Part shown: one piece after another, positions 1 to 7,107 of the stretch
Position numbering within the stretch: the stretch's first letter is position 1
Layout: each line of letters starts with the position of its first letter
Source: JBBRTJ01 sp038244535
Lineage (GTDB): Bacteria > Actinomycetota > Acidimicrobiia > Acidimicrobiales > Ilumatobacteraceae
Assembly: GCA_038244535.1 (NCBI GenBank)
Contig: JBBRTJ010000064.1
Location: 1 to 22,722 of the forward strand
Direction of reading: 5' to 3'
Length of the DNA: 22,722 nt
The notes under the pieces: generated by a model
The model's database searches: none
Told to the model about the DNA's origin: nothing
Seen by the model: the letters and a program-made list of their open reading frames with translations, nothing else
Translations under genes and position numbers: made by a program

Positions 1-27
1 GCATCGTGGAGCTCGCCCTTGAGCCGG

Positions 28-501
28 TCACCAGAAGCCGAGATGGGCAACGGCGGCCTCATCCTCCCGAAGGGGTCCGATCAGCGTCATTGGCGGCGAG
101 GCCGCAGCCCCGATCTGGGCCGCTGTGATGGTGAAGTGAGGCGCAGTGCCGCCGGCAGCGGAGGCCAGCACCGAGAGCCGTGCGCTCGACAGGCCGAAGA
201 CCACCCGCCGGGCGCCAGCCCAGAAGAGGGCGCCGACGCACATCGGGCACGGCTCGCATGAAGCGAACACCGTCCCTGTGGCCAACAAGCCCAACCGTCC
301 GGAGCGTTCGAGCACCCGTACGAGCGCCGTCTCAGCGTGGGACGTGATGTCGGCATCGGTGCTCACCCCGTTGCGAGCCTCGGCCACGACCCCGCCATCG
401 ACGGCGAGCAGCGCCCCGAACGGGTGGTCGCCAGCGGCCCGAGCCTCCGCGGCTAGCGCAAAGGCTCGGGTCAGGAGCGCATCGTCGTCGGGCACTGCCA
501 C
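28..501 (-). CDS. Nucleoside deaminase (CDA/TadA-fold, guanine-deaminase-like)
   Basis: This is a 157-residue zinc-dependent deaminase of the cytidine/deoxycytidylate deaminase superfamily. The zinc site is visible: SHAE with His55 as ligand and Glu57 as the proton shuttle, then CEPCPMC with Cys85 and Cys88 as ligands. The upstream HPFGALL segment matches the substrate-proximal loop of this fold. Family members deaminate guanine, cytosine or the tRNA wobble adenosine. The sequence is intermediate, so I do not assign TadA, although a tRNA gene lies next door. The start taken is GTG at 499-501; a second GTG two codons later (493-495) is equally possible. The gene runs co-directionally downstream of tRNA-Ser. 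The length is normal for the family and the gene appears intact. Confidence 0.85.
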   Translation of the reverse strand: MAVPDDDALLTRAFALAAEARAAGDHPFGALLAVDGGVVAEARNGVSTDADITSHAETALVRVLERSGRLGLLATGTVFASCEPCPMCVGALFWAGARRVVFGLSSARLSVLASAAGGTAPHFTITAAQIGAAASPPMTLIGPLREDEAAVAHLGFW

Positions 502-538
502 GGGTCGTCCCCCCAGTCAGTTCGAACGCGAGTTGCAG

Positions 539-626
539 TGGCGGAGGGAGTGGGATTCGAACCCACGGAAGGTTGCCCTTCACACGCTTTCCAAGCGTGC
601 CGATTCGGCCGCTCTCGCATCCCTCC
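539..626 (-). tRNA. serT: tRNA-Ser(GGA), CCA encoded
   Basis: On the minus strand the acceptor stem GGAGGGA (620-626) pairs perfectly with TCCCTCC (543-549). The anticodon loop CTTGGAAAG carries GGA, which reads UCC/UCU serine codons. The T arm has the GTTCGAATC box, and a long variable arm follows the anticodon stem, as expected for a class II serine tRNA. The discriminator base is G (542), typical of tRNA-Ser. The next three bases (539-541) give CCA, so the 3' end is genomically encoded. The gene is divergent from the SRP RNA. The isoacceptor call is firm; the gene symbol is nominal. Confidence 0.95.
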
Positions 627-654
627 CGACGGCGACGTGCACGGTAGCCGAGGG

Positions 655-660
655 TAGGGT
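655..660 (+). promoter_or_regulatory. Possible -10 element for the SRP RNA gene
   Basis: TAGGGT fits the actinobacterial TANNNT -10 pattern and ends 10 bases before the 5' base of the SRP RNA stem, the spacing expected for a transcription start at that stem. No convincing -35 hexamer is visible in the GC-rich DNA upstream. Confidence 0.3.
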
Positions 661-670
661 GTCTCGTTCC

Positions 671-796
671 GCCGGTTGAGGTGGCGGTCGGGTCCTGTGC
701 AACGGCAACCCGTGAATCGAGTCAGGGCCGGGAGGCAGCAGCTCTCAGCGGTTTCTGCCGTGTGCCGCAGGTCGCCTGGCCGCCACCTCAATCGGC
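671..796 (+). ncRNA. ffs: Signal recognition particle RNA (small bacterial type, 4.5S)
   Basis: This is the RNA scaffold of the signal recognition particle, which binds Ffh and targets nascent membrane proteins. The conserved apical domain is visible around 721-750: GTCAGGGCCGGGAGGCAGCA matches the family's GTCAGGTCCGGAAGGAAGCA core with few changes. The 3' segment GTGCCGCAGGTCGCCTGG is also typical. The ends are defined by a long closing stem, 671-687 against 780-796, 17 pairs with a single G-U wobble. The position directly upstream of dnaX is the usual one in Actinobacteria. The exact ends may differ by a few bases. Confidence 0.92.
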
Positions 797-871
797 GGAG
801 CCGCGTCCGGCGAGCTCCGCAGATCCAGCCCTCGGGAACCCTCGCGCACCCCGCCGGTAGGCTCGCCCTTC

Positions 872-2746
872 ATGGCCCATCAGGCGCTCTACCGCCGCTA
901 CCGCCCCCGCCGCTTCGGCGAGATCGTCGGGCAGGAGCACGTGGTCAAGGCGCTGCGCAACGCGGTGCGCGACAACCGCGTCGGGCACGCCTACCTGTTC
1001 AGCGGGCCACGCGGTACGGGGAAGACCTCGTCGGCCCGCATCCTGGCCAAAGCCCTCAACTGCCTCAACCCGCTCGACGGCGAGCCGTGCTGCGAGTGCA
1101 CGTCGTGCGTGGCCGTCGAGGCAGGCATCAGCTTCGACGTGCACGAGATGGACGCCGCCTCCAACCGCCGCATCGACGACATGCGCGAGCTGCTCGGCAC
1201 CGTGGCCCTGGCCTCGCCGGGGCGCACCAAGGTGTACATCCTCGACGAGGTGCACCAGCTGACCACTGACGCCGTGTCGGCGCTGCTCAAGACGCTGGAA
1301 GAGCCGCCCGACCACGTGGTGTTCGTGCTCGCCACCACCGACCCCCAGAAGGTTCCGGCCACCATCCGGAGCCGCACCCAGCACCTCGAGTTCCACCTGC
1401 TGCCGAGCGATGCGCTCGAACAGCACGTCCGCTGGGTCGTGGCCGACGCCGGGCTGATCGTCGACGAGGCCGCCATCGAGGCGGTCATGCGCCAAGGCGG
1501 CGGATCAGCCCGAGACACCCTGAGCGCCCTCGACCAGGTGGCCGCGGCCGGTGGCGCCGCCCCCGAGGCACTGCCCATCGACGAGCTGATCGAGTCGCTG
1601 ATCGAACGCGACACCGGCCGTGCCCTCGCCGCCGTTGCCGCCGCCACCCAGGCCGGGCGCGATGCCCGGGCCCTCAGCGAAGAGCTGGTGGCCCAGCTGC
1701 GCGAGGTGTTCCTGTCGCTCATGGCTCCCGAGCTGGTGCGCCTGCCCGACCGGGTCGCGGCCCGCATCGCCGAGCAGGCCCACCGCCTCGGCCCGGCCGC
1801 CACCGTGCGGGCCATGGAGGTCCTCGGCGACATCCTCGTCGAGATGCGCCACGCGCCCGACCCCCGCCTGCTCGTTGACGTGGCCATGGTCCGCCTCACC
1901 AACACCGACGCCGACCACTCGACGGCCGCCCTCCTCGAACGCATCGAGCGCCTCGAACGCCAGCTCGCCGCGTTCACCGCCGGTGGGCTGCCGGCCACAA
2001 CGCCCCACGCCCCCGCCGCGGCCCAGGCACCATCGACGGCGACGGCGACGGCACCGGCACCGGTGGCCGAGGGCGAGCCGACGGGGCCGGCGGCCGCCCG
2101 CGCCGTCCTGGGCGCCGCCCGTCAACGGGCCACCAACGAGGCCGTCCGCGCCTCGGGCACTGCCCAGGCCGCTCACACGGCACCACCTCCCAGCCCACGC
2201 AATGCCGAACCGCCTGACCCGGCTCCTGCGCCGCCGGCCAGCCCAAAGCAGGCCATCCCGGCCGAACCGGTTGCCGCGGCACCGGCATCAGCCGACGACG
2301 CGCCCCGCCTGGCATCGCCGCCGGCCGCTGAGGCTGGGGCCGATGCGCCCGATCGGGATCAGCTCACGCTCCTCTGGGCCGATCGCGTCCTGCCGCAGCT
2401 CAAGCCGATGGTCAAGGCGCGCTACGCCATGGGGCGCTTCCTGCCTTCCCAGGCCGGGTTCGCGGTGTTCGCCCTTCCCAACGCCGCGCACCGCGACAAG
2501 TGCGACAGCAACCGGGCCGACGTCGAGCAGGTCCTCAGCACCCAGTTCGGGCGGCCCGTGCGCCTCAAGCTCGTCGTCGACAAGGGCGAGGCCGCCACGC
2601 TCGACAGCGCTCCTCCGGCCGCGCCCGACGACGAGGTGGTCGACCTCAGCGAGCTCGTCGACGCCGCACCCGACTCGATCCCAGACGGGCTCCAGCGGCT
2701 GGCCAAGGCCTTCCCCGGCGCCGAGGTCATCGAGGACGCCCGATGA
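872..2746 (+). CDS. dnaX: DNA polymerase III subunit gamma/tau
   Basis: This 624-residue protein is the clamp-loader motor and organiser of the replicative polymerase. The N-terminal AAA+ ATPase shows Walker A GPRGTGKT (45-52), a zinc module with Cys64, Cys73, Cys76 and Cys79, Walker B ILDEVH (123-128), and the SRTQ segment (167-170) near the sensor/arginine-finger region. Collar helices follow to about residue 370. Then comes a Pro/Ala-rich linker (about 370-490) and a C-terminal tau-like domain (about 495-580) that in this family contacts the polymerase. The start is the ATG beginning MAHQALYRRYRP, the canonical N-terminus. The length fits a full tau product. I saw no obvious frameshift slippery site for a shorter gamma form. 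recR lies 56 bp downstream. Confidence 0.97.
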   Translation: MAHQALYRRYRPRRFGEIVGQEHVVKALRNAVRDNRVGHAYLFSGPRGTGKTSSARILAKALNCLNPLDGEPCCECTSCVAVEAGISFDVHEMDAASNRRIDDMRELLGTVALASPGRTKVYILDEVHQLTTDAVSALLKTLEEPPDHVVFVLATTDPQKVPATIRSRTQHLEFHLLPSDALEQHVRWVVADAGLIVDEAAIEAVMRQGGGSARDTLSALDQVAAAGGAAPEALPIDELIESLIERDTGRALAAVAAATQAGRDARALSEELVAQLREVFLSLMAPELVRLPDRVAARIAEQAHRLGPAATVRAMEVLGDILVEMRHAPDPRLLVDVAMVRLTNTDADHSTAALLERIERLERQLAAFTAGGLPATTPHAPAAAQAPSTATATAPAPVAEGEPTGPAAARAVLGAARQRATNEAVRASGTAQAAHTAPPPSPRNAEPPDPAPAPPASPKQAIPAEPVAAAPASADDAPRLASPPAAEAGADAPDRDQLTLLWADRVLPQLKPMVKARYAMGRFLPSQAGFAVFALPNAAHRDKCDSNRADVEQVLSTQFGRPVRLKLVVDKGEAATLDSAPPAAPDDEVVDLSELVDAAPDSIPDGLQRLAKAFPGAEVIEDAR

Positions 2747-2802
2747 CCCCCATCCGCCGCCCCCACCGCCCCTCCCCCTCACCGTCCACGGTCGGCTGAG
2801 CC

Positions 2803-3411
2803 ATGGCCTCCACCTACGCGGCCCCGGTCCAGAGCCTGATCGACGAGCTCGGCCGTCTGCCCGGCATCGGGCCCAAGTCGGCCCAGCGGATCGCCTTCCA
2901 CCTCCTGAAGCTGCCCGCCGAGGACGCCAACCGGCTGGCCCGGTCGATCACCGAGGCCAAGAGCAAGGTCATGTTCTGCCAGCGCTGCTGGAACGTGTCC
3001 GAGGGTCCGCTGTGCGGCATATGCCTCGACGACCGGCGCGACACCACCGTGCTGTGCGTGGTCGAGGAGGCCCGCGACATCGTGGCCGTCGAAAAGACCG
3101 GCGAGTTCAAGGGCCGCTACCACGTGCTGCTCGGCGCCATCAGCCCGATCGAGGGCATCGGCCCCGATCAGCTCAAGGTGCGCGAGCTGGTGGCCCGCCT
3201 CGCCGACGAGCCCGTGACCGAGATCATCTTGTGCACCAACCCCAACATCGAGGGCGAGGCGACCGCCATGTACCTCGCCCGCCTGTTGAAGCCGCTCGGC
3301 CTCACCGTCACCCGGATCGCCAGTGGCCTCCCCGTCGGCGGCGACCTCGAGTACGCCGACGAGCTGACCCTGGGCCGGGCCCTCGAAGGCCGCCGCATCC
3401 TCGAGGGCTGA
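2803..3411 (+). CDS. recR: Recombination mediator protein RecR
   Basis: RecR acts with RecO (and RecF) to load RecA at single-stranded gaps. The 202-residue protein has all the expected parts in order: a helix-hairpin-helix LPGIGPKSAQR (19-29), a C4 zinc finger with Cys59, Cys62, Cys71 and Cys74, and a Toprim domain starting VVEEARDIVAVE (86-97). The C-terminal region around GGDLEYADELTLGRAL carries the residues that end the fold in this family. The length is standard and the start ATG gives a canonical N-terminus. The gene follows dnaX by 56 bp and is probably co-transcribed. The ybaB/ebfC gene that often sits between the two is absent here. Confidence 0.97.
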   Translation: MASTYAAPVQSLIDELGRLPGIGPKSAQRIAFHLLKLPAEDANRLARSITEAKSKVMFCQRCWNVSEGPLCGICLDDRRDTTVLCVVEEARDIVAVEKTGEFKGRYHVLLGAISPIEGIGPDQLKVRELVARLADEPVTEIILCTNPNIEGEATAMYLARLLKPLGLTVTRIASGLPVGGDLEYADELTLGRALEGRRILEG

Positions 3412-3429
3412 GCGTCGGACACGTGCCGA

Positions 3430-3461
3430 GCCGAAGAAGTGTGTCGTCGCGCACGTTCGGC
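3430..3461 (+). terminator. Hairpin downstream of recR, possible terminator
   Basis: GCCGAA (3430-3435) pairs with TTCGGC (3456-3461), and inside it GTGTG pairs with CGCAC with one G-U, closing a short loop. The stem begins 19 bases after the recR stop. No T-tract follows, which is common for candidate terminators in high-GC actinomycetes. Function is inferred from position. Confidence 0.45.
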
Positions 3462-3553
3462 GTGTGTCGTTCGTGACGCTGCGCACGGGCGCAAGGGCGC
3501 ACGATGAGTCCAACCACGGGGGATGTCCCCGGAGAGCGAAGGAGCCAGAGCCA

Positions 3554-3799
3554 ATGGCCAAGCAGTTCATCGACAACGAGGCCGACGACGCCGAGGGCCA
3601 CAAGCTCTCCGTCACCGTTGACGACCAGTCCGACAGCACCGAAGGCCACCGGACCCACTCCGCCGACAACCAGTCCGACGACACCGAAGGCCACCGGACC
3701 CACTCCGTCGACAACCAGTCTGACGACACCGAAGGCCACCGGACCCACTCCGTCGACAACCAGTCCGACGACACCGAAGGCCACCGGGCCCACTCCTGA
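3554..3799 (+). CDS. Small acidic EGH-repeat protein of unknown function
   Basis: The start is fixed by a good ribosome-binding site, AAGGAG (3539-3544), nine bases before ATG; the open frame extends 30 codons upstream but those codons look non-coding. The 81-residue product starts MAKQFIDNEADDAEGHK and then consists of four 15-residue repeats of the form DNQSDDTEGHRTHSV, ending four residues after the last EGHR. A degenerate copy (NEADDAEGHK) precedes them. There is no signal peptide, membrane segment or cysteine. The Asp/Glu/His content would allow metal binding, and repeats of this kind can also be peptide precursors, but neither is shown. I do not recognise a named family. It lies downstream of recR, convergent with a decayed P450 gene. 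Confidence 0.6.
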   Translation: MAKQFIDNEADDAEGHKLSVTVDDQSDSTEGHRTHSADNQSDDTEGHRTHSVDNQSDDTEGHRTHSVDNQSDDTEGHRAHS

Positions 3800-4133
3800 C
3801 CACCACGACCCCGACACGGGGCGACCGGTTCCGGCCGGGCGTGAGGCGCAGGTTCGCCAAGCGAGCCAGCAGCGTGTCGAAGGCGATGCGCCCCTCTGAG
3901 CGGGCCACGTGGGCGCCGAGCCAGAAGTGGCTCCCGGCCCCGAAGTGGAGGGCCTTTTGGGCGTCGGGCCGCGTGACGTCGAGCTCGTCGGGCCGCTCCC
4001 ACCGCTCAGGGTCGCGGTTGGCGGCGCCGTAGAGGATGGCGAGGCGCTGGCCCGGGCGCAGCGCCGCGTGCACCGGAGAGGGGTCCTCGATGGCCTCGAG
4101 CGTGAAGGGGTTCAGTGACGCCAGGTCGGTCAT
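3612..4133 (-). pseudogene. Cytochrome P450 remnant with large internal deletion and lost heme cysteine
   Basis: Residues 1-26 (MTDLASLNPFTLEAIEDPSP onward) look like the N-terminus of a soluble bacterial P450. Residue 27 onward jumps straight to the C-terminal heme region: ILYGAANRDPERW, then FDVTRP-like LDVTRP, then the heme loop FGAGSHFWLG (64-73). About 300 residues of the usual 400 are missing, including the I helix and the ExxR motif. The heme-ligating cysteine is replaced by Trp71 (TGG at 3921-3923, one base from TGC). P450 similarity stops near residue 100 (position 3834). The frame then continues antisense through the 45-bp repeats to 3612 as Arg/Gly/Cys-rich sequence that is probably meaningless. 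It cannot be a working monooxygenase. It is divergent from the FAD oxidoreductase, with 65 bp between. Confidence 0.75.
3620..3796 (+). repeat. 45-bp in-frame tandem repeat, four copies
   Basis: Copies start at 3620, 3665, 3710 and 3755, the last three bases short before the stop codon. Copies 2, 3 and 4 differ from each other by only one or two bases. Copy 1 differs by about three. The unit is a multiple of three and encodes the 15-residue repeat of the surrounding small gene, so copy number can change without breaking the frame. The near identity points to recent duplication or ongoing homogenisation. Confidence 0.95.
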
Positions 4134-4198
4134 GGCGTGACGGTAGAGAGCGCGGCGCCTCCCCGACAGGCCGACGGCGACAGGGGTACCGTCCGCCG

Positions 4199-5449
4199 AT
4201 GGATGTGGGGGAGCGCTACGACCTGGTGGTGGTGGGCGGGGGCATCGGTGGCTCCGCCCTTGCGTTCGTGATGGCCGAGGCCGGTGCCAGCTGCTTGGTG
4301 CTGGAGCGCACCACGGAGTTCCCTGACCGCACCCGCGGCGAGTGGATCGCCCCGTGGGGCGTGCTCGAGGCGCGCCGGCTCGGCGTCGAGGACGTGCTGC
4401 GACGGGCGCGAGGGCACGTGATCCGCCGCCACATCACCTACGAGCCCGAGACGCCCCACGACGTGGCCGAAGCTGCGGCGCTGGACCTGTCGATGATGGC
4501 CCCGGGCGTCGAGGGCGCCCTCACCCAACGCCATCCGGACGCCTGCCAAGCGTTGTTTGACGCCGCCACCGCCGCGGGCGCCACGACCATGCGCGACGTG
4601 TCCGACATCGGGCTGGCGCTCGACGAGCCGGGCGGTCCGGCCGTCACGTTCACGGTGGGTCAGCAGACCGCGACCGTGCGTGCTCGCCTCGTCGTCGGCG
4701 CCGACGGGCGCCAGTCAACGGTGCGCCGCCACCTCGGCCTCGAGCTGCACCGCGACGAGCCCCACCACCTCTTCAGCGGCCTCCTGGTCGACGGGGCGCA
4801 CGGCTTCCCCGAGGACCTGCAGGTGATCGGCACCACGGAGGACGCCCACTACCTCGCCTTCCCACAGGGCGACGGGCGCATCCGGCTGTACCTCGGCTTC
4901 GGCTTCGATGACCGGCACCGCTACACGGGCGAGGACGGCGCCCGTCGCTTCCTCGACGCCTTCGCCACGCCCTCGCTCCCCTACGCCGACGCCATCGTCG
5001 GCTCCACCCCCACGAGCCCACACGCTGTGTACCCGAACGAGGACGCGTGGCTCGACACGCCGGCGGCCCCCGGCGTGGTGCTCGTGGGCGATGCCGCCGG
5101 TTGGAACGACCCGATCAACGGCCAGGGCCTCTCCATCACGCTGCGTGACGTGCGCATCGTCGCCGACCTCCTTCGCACCAGCGACGACTGGGGCATCAGC
5201 CTGTTCGATGCCTACGTGGAGGAGCGGCGAGAGCGCCTGCGCCGCCTGCGCTTCGCCGGGCACGTGAGCGCCACCATGAACAACGAGTTCGGGCCGGAGG
5301 CCATCGAGCGGCGCGGCCTCGTCCGCGAGCGCATGGCCGCCAACCCCATGTTGGGCCTGGCCCTCGCCATCGTGATGATCGGGCCGGAGGTTGGCCCGGA
5401 CGAGGCCTTCGGGCCGGCGGCCTGGGACGAGCTCTTCGCCCCGGCCTGA
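4199..5449 (+). CDS. FAD-dependent oxidoreductase / monooxygenase (PHBH-like fold)
   Basis: This 416-residue flavoprotein has the three landmarks of the class A flavin monooxygenase and geranylgeranyl-reductase group. They are the dinucleotide-binding VVGGGIGGSALAF near residue 13 with the acidic end of the Rossmann strand (VLER), a mid-protein VVGADGRQSTVRRHLG (DG motif), and the second FAD motif VVLVGDAAGWNDPINGQG. Such enzymes hydroxylate or reduce aromatic or polyprenyl substrates with NAD(P)H. The substrate cannot be read from sequence. The start is the ATG just before DVGERYDLVVVGGG; the 28 upstream in-frame codons look spurious. The gene is divergent from the P450 remnant, suggesting a former oxidative pair, and ends before a strong hairpin. 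Confidence 0.85.
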   Translation: MDVGERYDLVVVGGGIGGSALAFVMAEAGASCLVLERTTEFPDRTRGEWIAPWGVLEARRLGVEDVLRRARGHVIRRHITYEPETPHDVAEAAALDLSMMAPGVEGALTQRHPDACQALFDAATAAGATTMRDVSDIGLALDEPGGPAVTFTVGQQTATVRARLVVGADGRQSTVRRHLGLELHRDEPHHLFSGLLVDGAHGFPEDLQVIGTTEDAHYLAFPQGDGRIRLYLGFGFDDRHRYTGEDGARRFLDAFATPSLPYADAIVGSTPTSPHAVYPNEDAWLDTPAAPGVVLVGDAAGWNDPINGQGLSITLRDVRIVADLLRTSDDWGISLFDAYVEERRERLRRLRFAGHVSATMNNEFGPEAIERRGLVRERMAANPMLGLALAIVMIGPEVGPDEAFGPAAWDELFAPA

Positions 5450-5503
5450 GCCCCCACCGCCTCGCAGCCGCCCTGCTGCACGGCCACCTGAGCCCGACAT
5501 GGG

Positions 5504-5563
5504 CTGAAGCGCCGTACCTCGAGTCGGAGCGGGCGGAAACCGACTCGAAGCACGGCGCTTCAG
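5504..5563. terminator. Long hairpin between convergent genes, bidirectional terminator candidate
   Basis: Left arm 5504-5527 pairs with right arm 5540-5563: 24 positions with two non-Watson-Crick positions and a 12-base loop. It lies 55 bp after the FAD oxidoreductase stop and 57 bp beyond the histidine kinase stop on the other strand, exactly where a shared terminator would sit. There is no clear T-tract on either side. Confidence 0.65.
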
Positions 5564-5619
5564 GCTTGTTGCGTCGCACCGCCAGGGGGAGGACGGCGGC
5601 ACGACGTGTTGCGGTTACG

Positions 5620-7107
5620 TTACAACGATGACGAACCGGTGACAAGGGAAATCTGGTCGCGTCGGCCAGCAGGCGCAACGGCTCGGGCAACAGCGGGCGT
5701 AGCGGCCTGCGTCAGTGCCGTCACCAGACGGGCCGAGGCGACGAGCCCGCCCCCGTCCCGGGCGTCGAGCCTCGCCTCGCCGCCCGACGCCCGCACCAGT
5801 TGGGCGACGATCGCCAGACCGAGCCCGGAGCCGGTGGCTCCCGCCGCTCGCCCGCCACGCCAGAAGCGGTCGAAGGCGTGGGCCCGCTGCTGCTCGGTGA
5901 GGCCGGGGCCGCGGTCGCTCACGGACACGATGGCGTGCCGGTCGGCGCCGCGGCGCACCACGATCTCGACCGCCGTACCGGCCGGAGCGACCGCCAGCGC
6001 GTTGTCGACGTAGTTGTCGATGACCTGCTCGACCGCCTGAGGTAGCGCCAGCACCCAGACGGGGCCGGGTGCATCGCAGGTGACCCGCACGCCTTGCTCC
6101 TCGGCCAGCGAACCCCACACCTCGGCGCGCTCGTTCGCCGCGGCGACGAGGTCGACCGTGACGAGGTTGACCGTGACCCGCCCCTCGGTGCGGGCCAGCA
6201 TCAAGAGCTGGTCGATGAGGTGCTGCAACCGCTCGGTCTCGACCGAGGCCGCGTCAAGGCGTTCGCGAGCGGCCCCCGGGTCGGTGTCCATCAGGTCGGC
6301 GGCCTGGTCGAGGCGCAGCCGCAGCGCGGTCAGCGGCGTGCGCAACTGGTGCGAGGCGTCACCGGCGAAGTCCCGTTGCGACGCCAGGAGCCCGGTGAGG
6401 CGCTCGGACATCGCGTTGAACGAGGCGGCCAGCGAACGGATCTCGGGAGGACCCTCGTCGACGGGGGCGCGTGCGTCGAGGTCTCCCGCGGCCAGCCGCT
6501 CGGTCGCCGCCCTGACCCGCCGCAGCGGCCGGCTCAACGTGGCCGACACCACGATGGCCGCGACGAGCGCCGTCAGGATCGAGATGACAGCCACGACGAG
6601 CAGGCCCCGCATCCGGCTGGCGACGCGCTGGTCGACCACCGTCGTCGGGTAGGTCAGGCGGACCGTGCCGAGGATCTGATCGCCCGAGCGAACGGGCACG
6701 GCAACGTAGAGCAGGTCGATGCCCAACGTCTTGGACGTCCTGGTTCCGGTGACTGCCGTACCCGCCATGGCGGCGGCGATCTCGGGCCGGGTCGAGTAGT
6801 CGGCGCCCGCCGCCGACTCGTCGTCGGAGATGAGCACGGCGCGCCCCGCACGGTCGGTGACGGTCACCCGGGCGCCGTCGGCGGCTCGGTAGCGGTCGAT
6901 GAGGTCCTGCAGTGAAGCGTTGGCCACGGCGGTGCCGCCATCGAGCGCCGTCTGGACCCGTCCCGCCATCGTGAACGCGTCGCGTTGCAGCGCGGTGACG
7001 ATCCGGTCCCGCTCGACCTCGCGCAGGTGGGCGGCAAGGGGGACGTCGTGGACGACCAGCACCATGATCGTGATGCCCACGAGCACGGCGACGAGACGCC
7101 ACCTCAT
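5620..7107 (-). CDS. Sensor histidine kinase, HAMP-containing
   Basis: This 495-residue membrane kinase is the sensor of a two-component system with the adjacent regulator. TM1 spans about 5-25. An extracytoplasmic sensing region of about 140 residues follows, then TM2 (about 168-190) and a HAMP domain (about 185-240). The HisKA site is ASHQLRTPLT with phospho-acceptor His253. The ATPase domain has an N box (NYVDNAL, Asn369), G1 (DRGPGL, 398-403) and G2 (GSGLGLAIV, 426-434). The start is the ATG beginning MRWRLVAVLVG, which overlaps the regulator stop by 4 bp (ATGA) and has GGAGG just upstream. The signal is unknown. The divergent redox genes suggest it may sense redox state or metal, which is inference. 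Confidence 0.92.
   Translation of the reverse strand: MRWRLVAVLVGITIMVLVVHDVPLAAHLREVERDRIVTALQRDAFTMAGRVQTALDGGTAVANASLQDLIDRYRAADGARVTVTDRAGRAVLISDDESAAGADYSTRPEIAAAMAGTAVTGTRTSKTLGIDLLYVAVPVRSGDQILGTVRLTYPTTVVDQRVASRMRGLLVVAVISILTALVAAIVVSATLSRPLRRVRAATERLAAGDLDARAPVDEGPPEIRSLAASFNAMSERLTGLLASQRDFAGDASHQLRTPLTALRLRLDQAADLMDTDPGAARERLDAASVETERLQHLIDQLLMLARTEGRVTVNLVTVDLVAAANERAEVWGSLAEEQGVRVTCDAPGPVWVLALPQAVEQVIDNYVDNALAVAPAGTAVEIVVRRGADRHAIVSVSDRGPGLTEQQRAHAFDRFWRGGRAAGATGSGLGLAIVAQLVRASGGEARLDARDGGGLVASARLVTALTQAATPAVARAVAPAGRRDQISLVTGSSSL

Noticed and set aside
28..501. Calling the deaminase tadA because a tRNA gene is adjacent
   Set aside because: Sequence motifs fit the broader nucleoside/guanine deaminase group equally well, and a tRNA neighbour says nothing about its substrate.
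1620..3476. Plus-strand 618-codon frame overlapping dnaX and recR
   Set aside because: Pro/Arg/Ser-rich translation typical of a wrong frame in high-GC DNA; the other frames encode DnaX and RecR.
3517..3531. Short CGGGG/CCCCG hairpin before the EGH-repeat gene
   Set aside because: A five-base GC stem is expected by chance in this base composition.
3620..3796. Possible CRISPR-like array (regular 45-bp repeats)
   Set aside because: The repeats are directly abutting with no unique spacers, are in frame, and encode a 15-residue peptide repeat.
2779..4002. Minus-strand 407-codon frame antisense to recR
   Set aside because: No domain is seen, and it crosses the 45-bp repeats in a different frame from the P450 remnant; recR on the plus strand is unambiguous.
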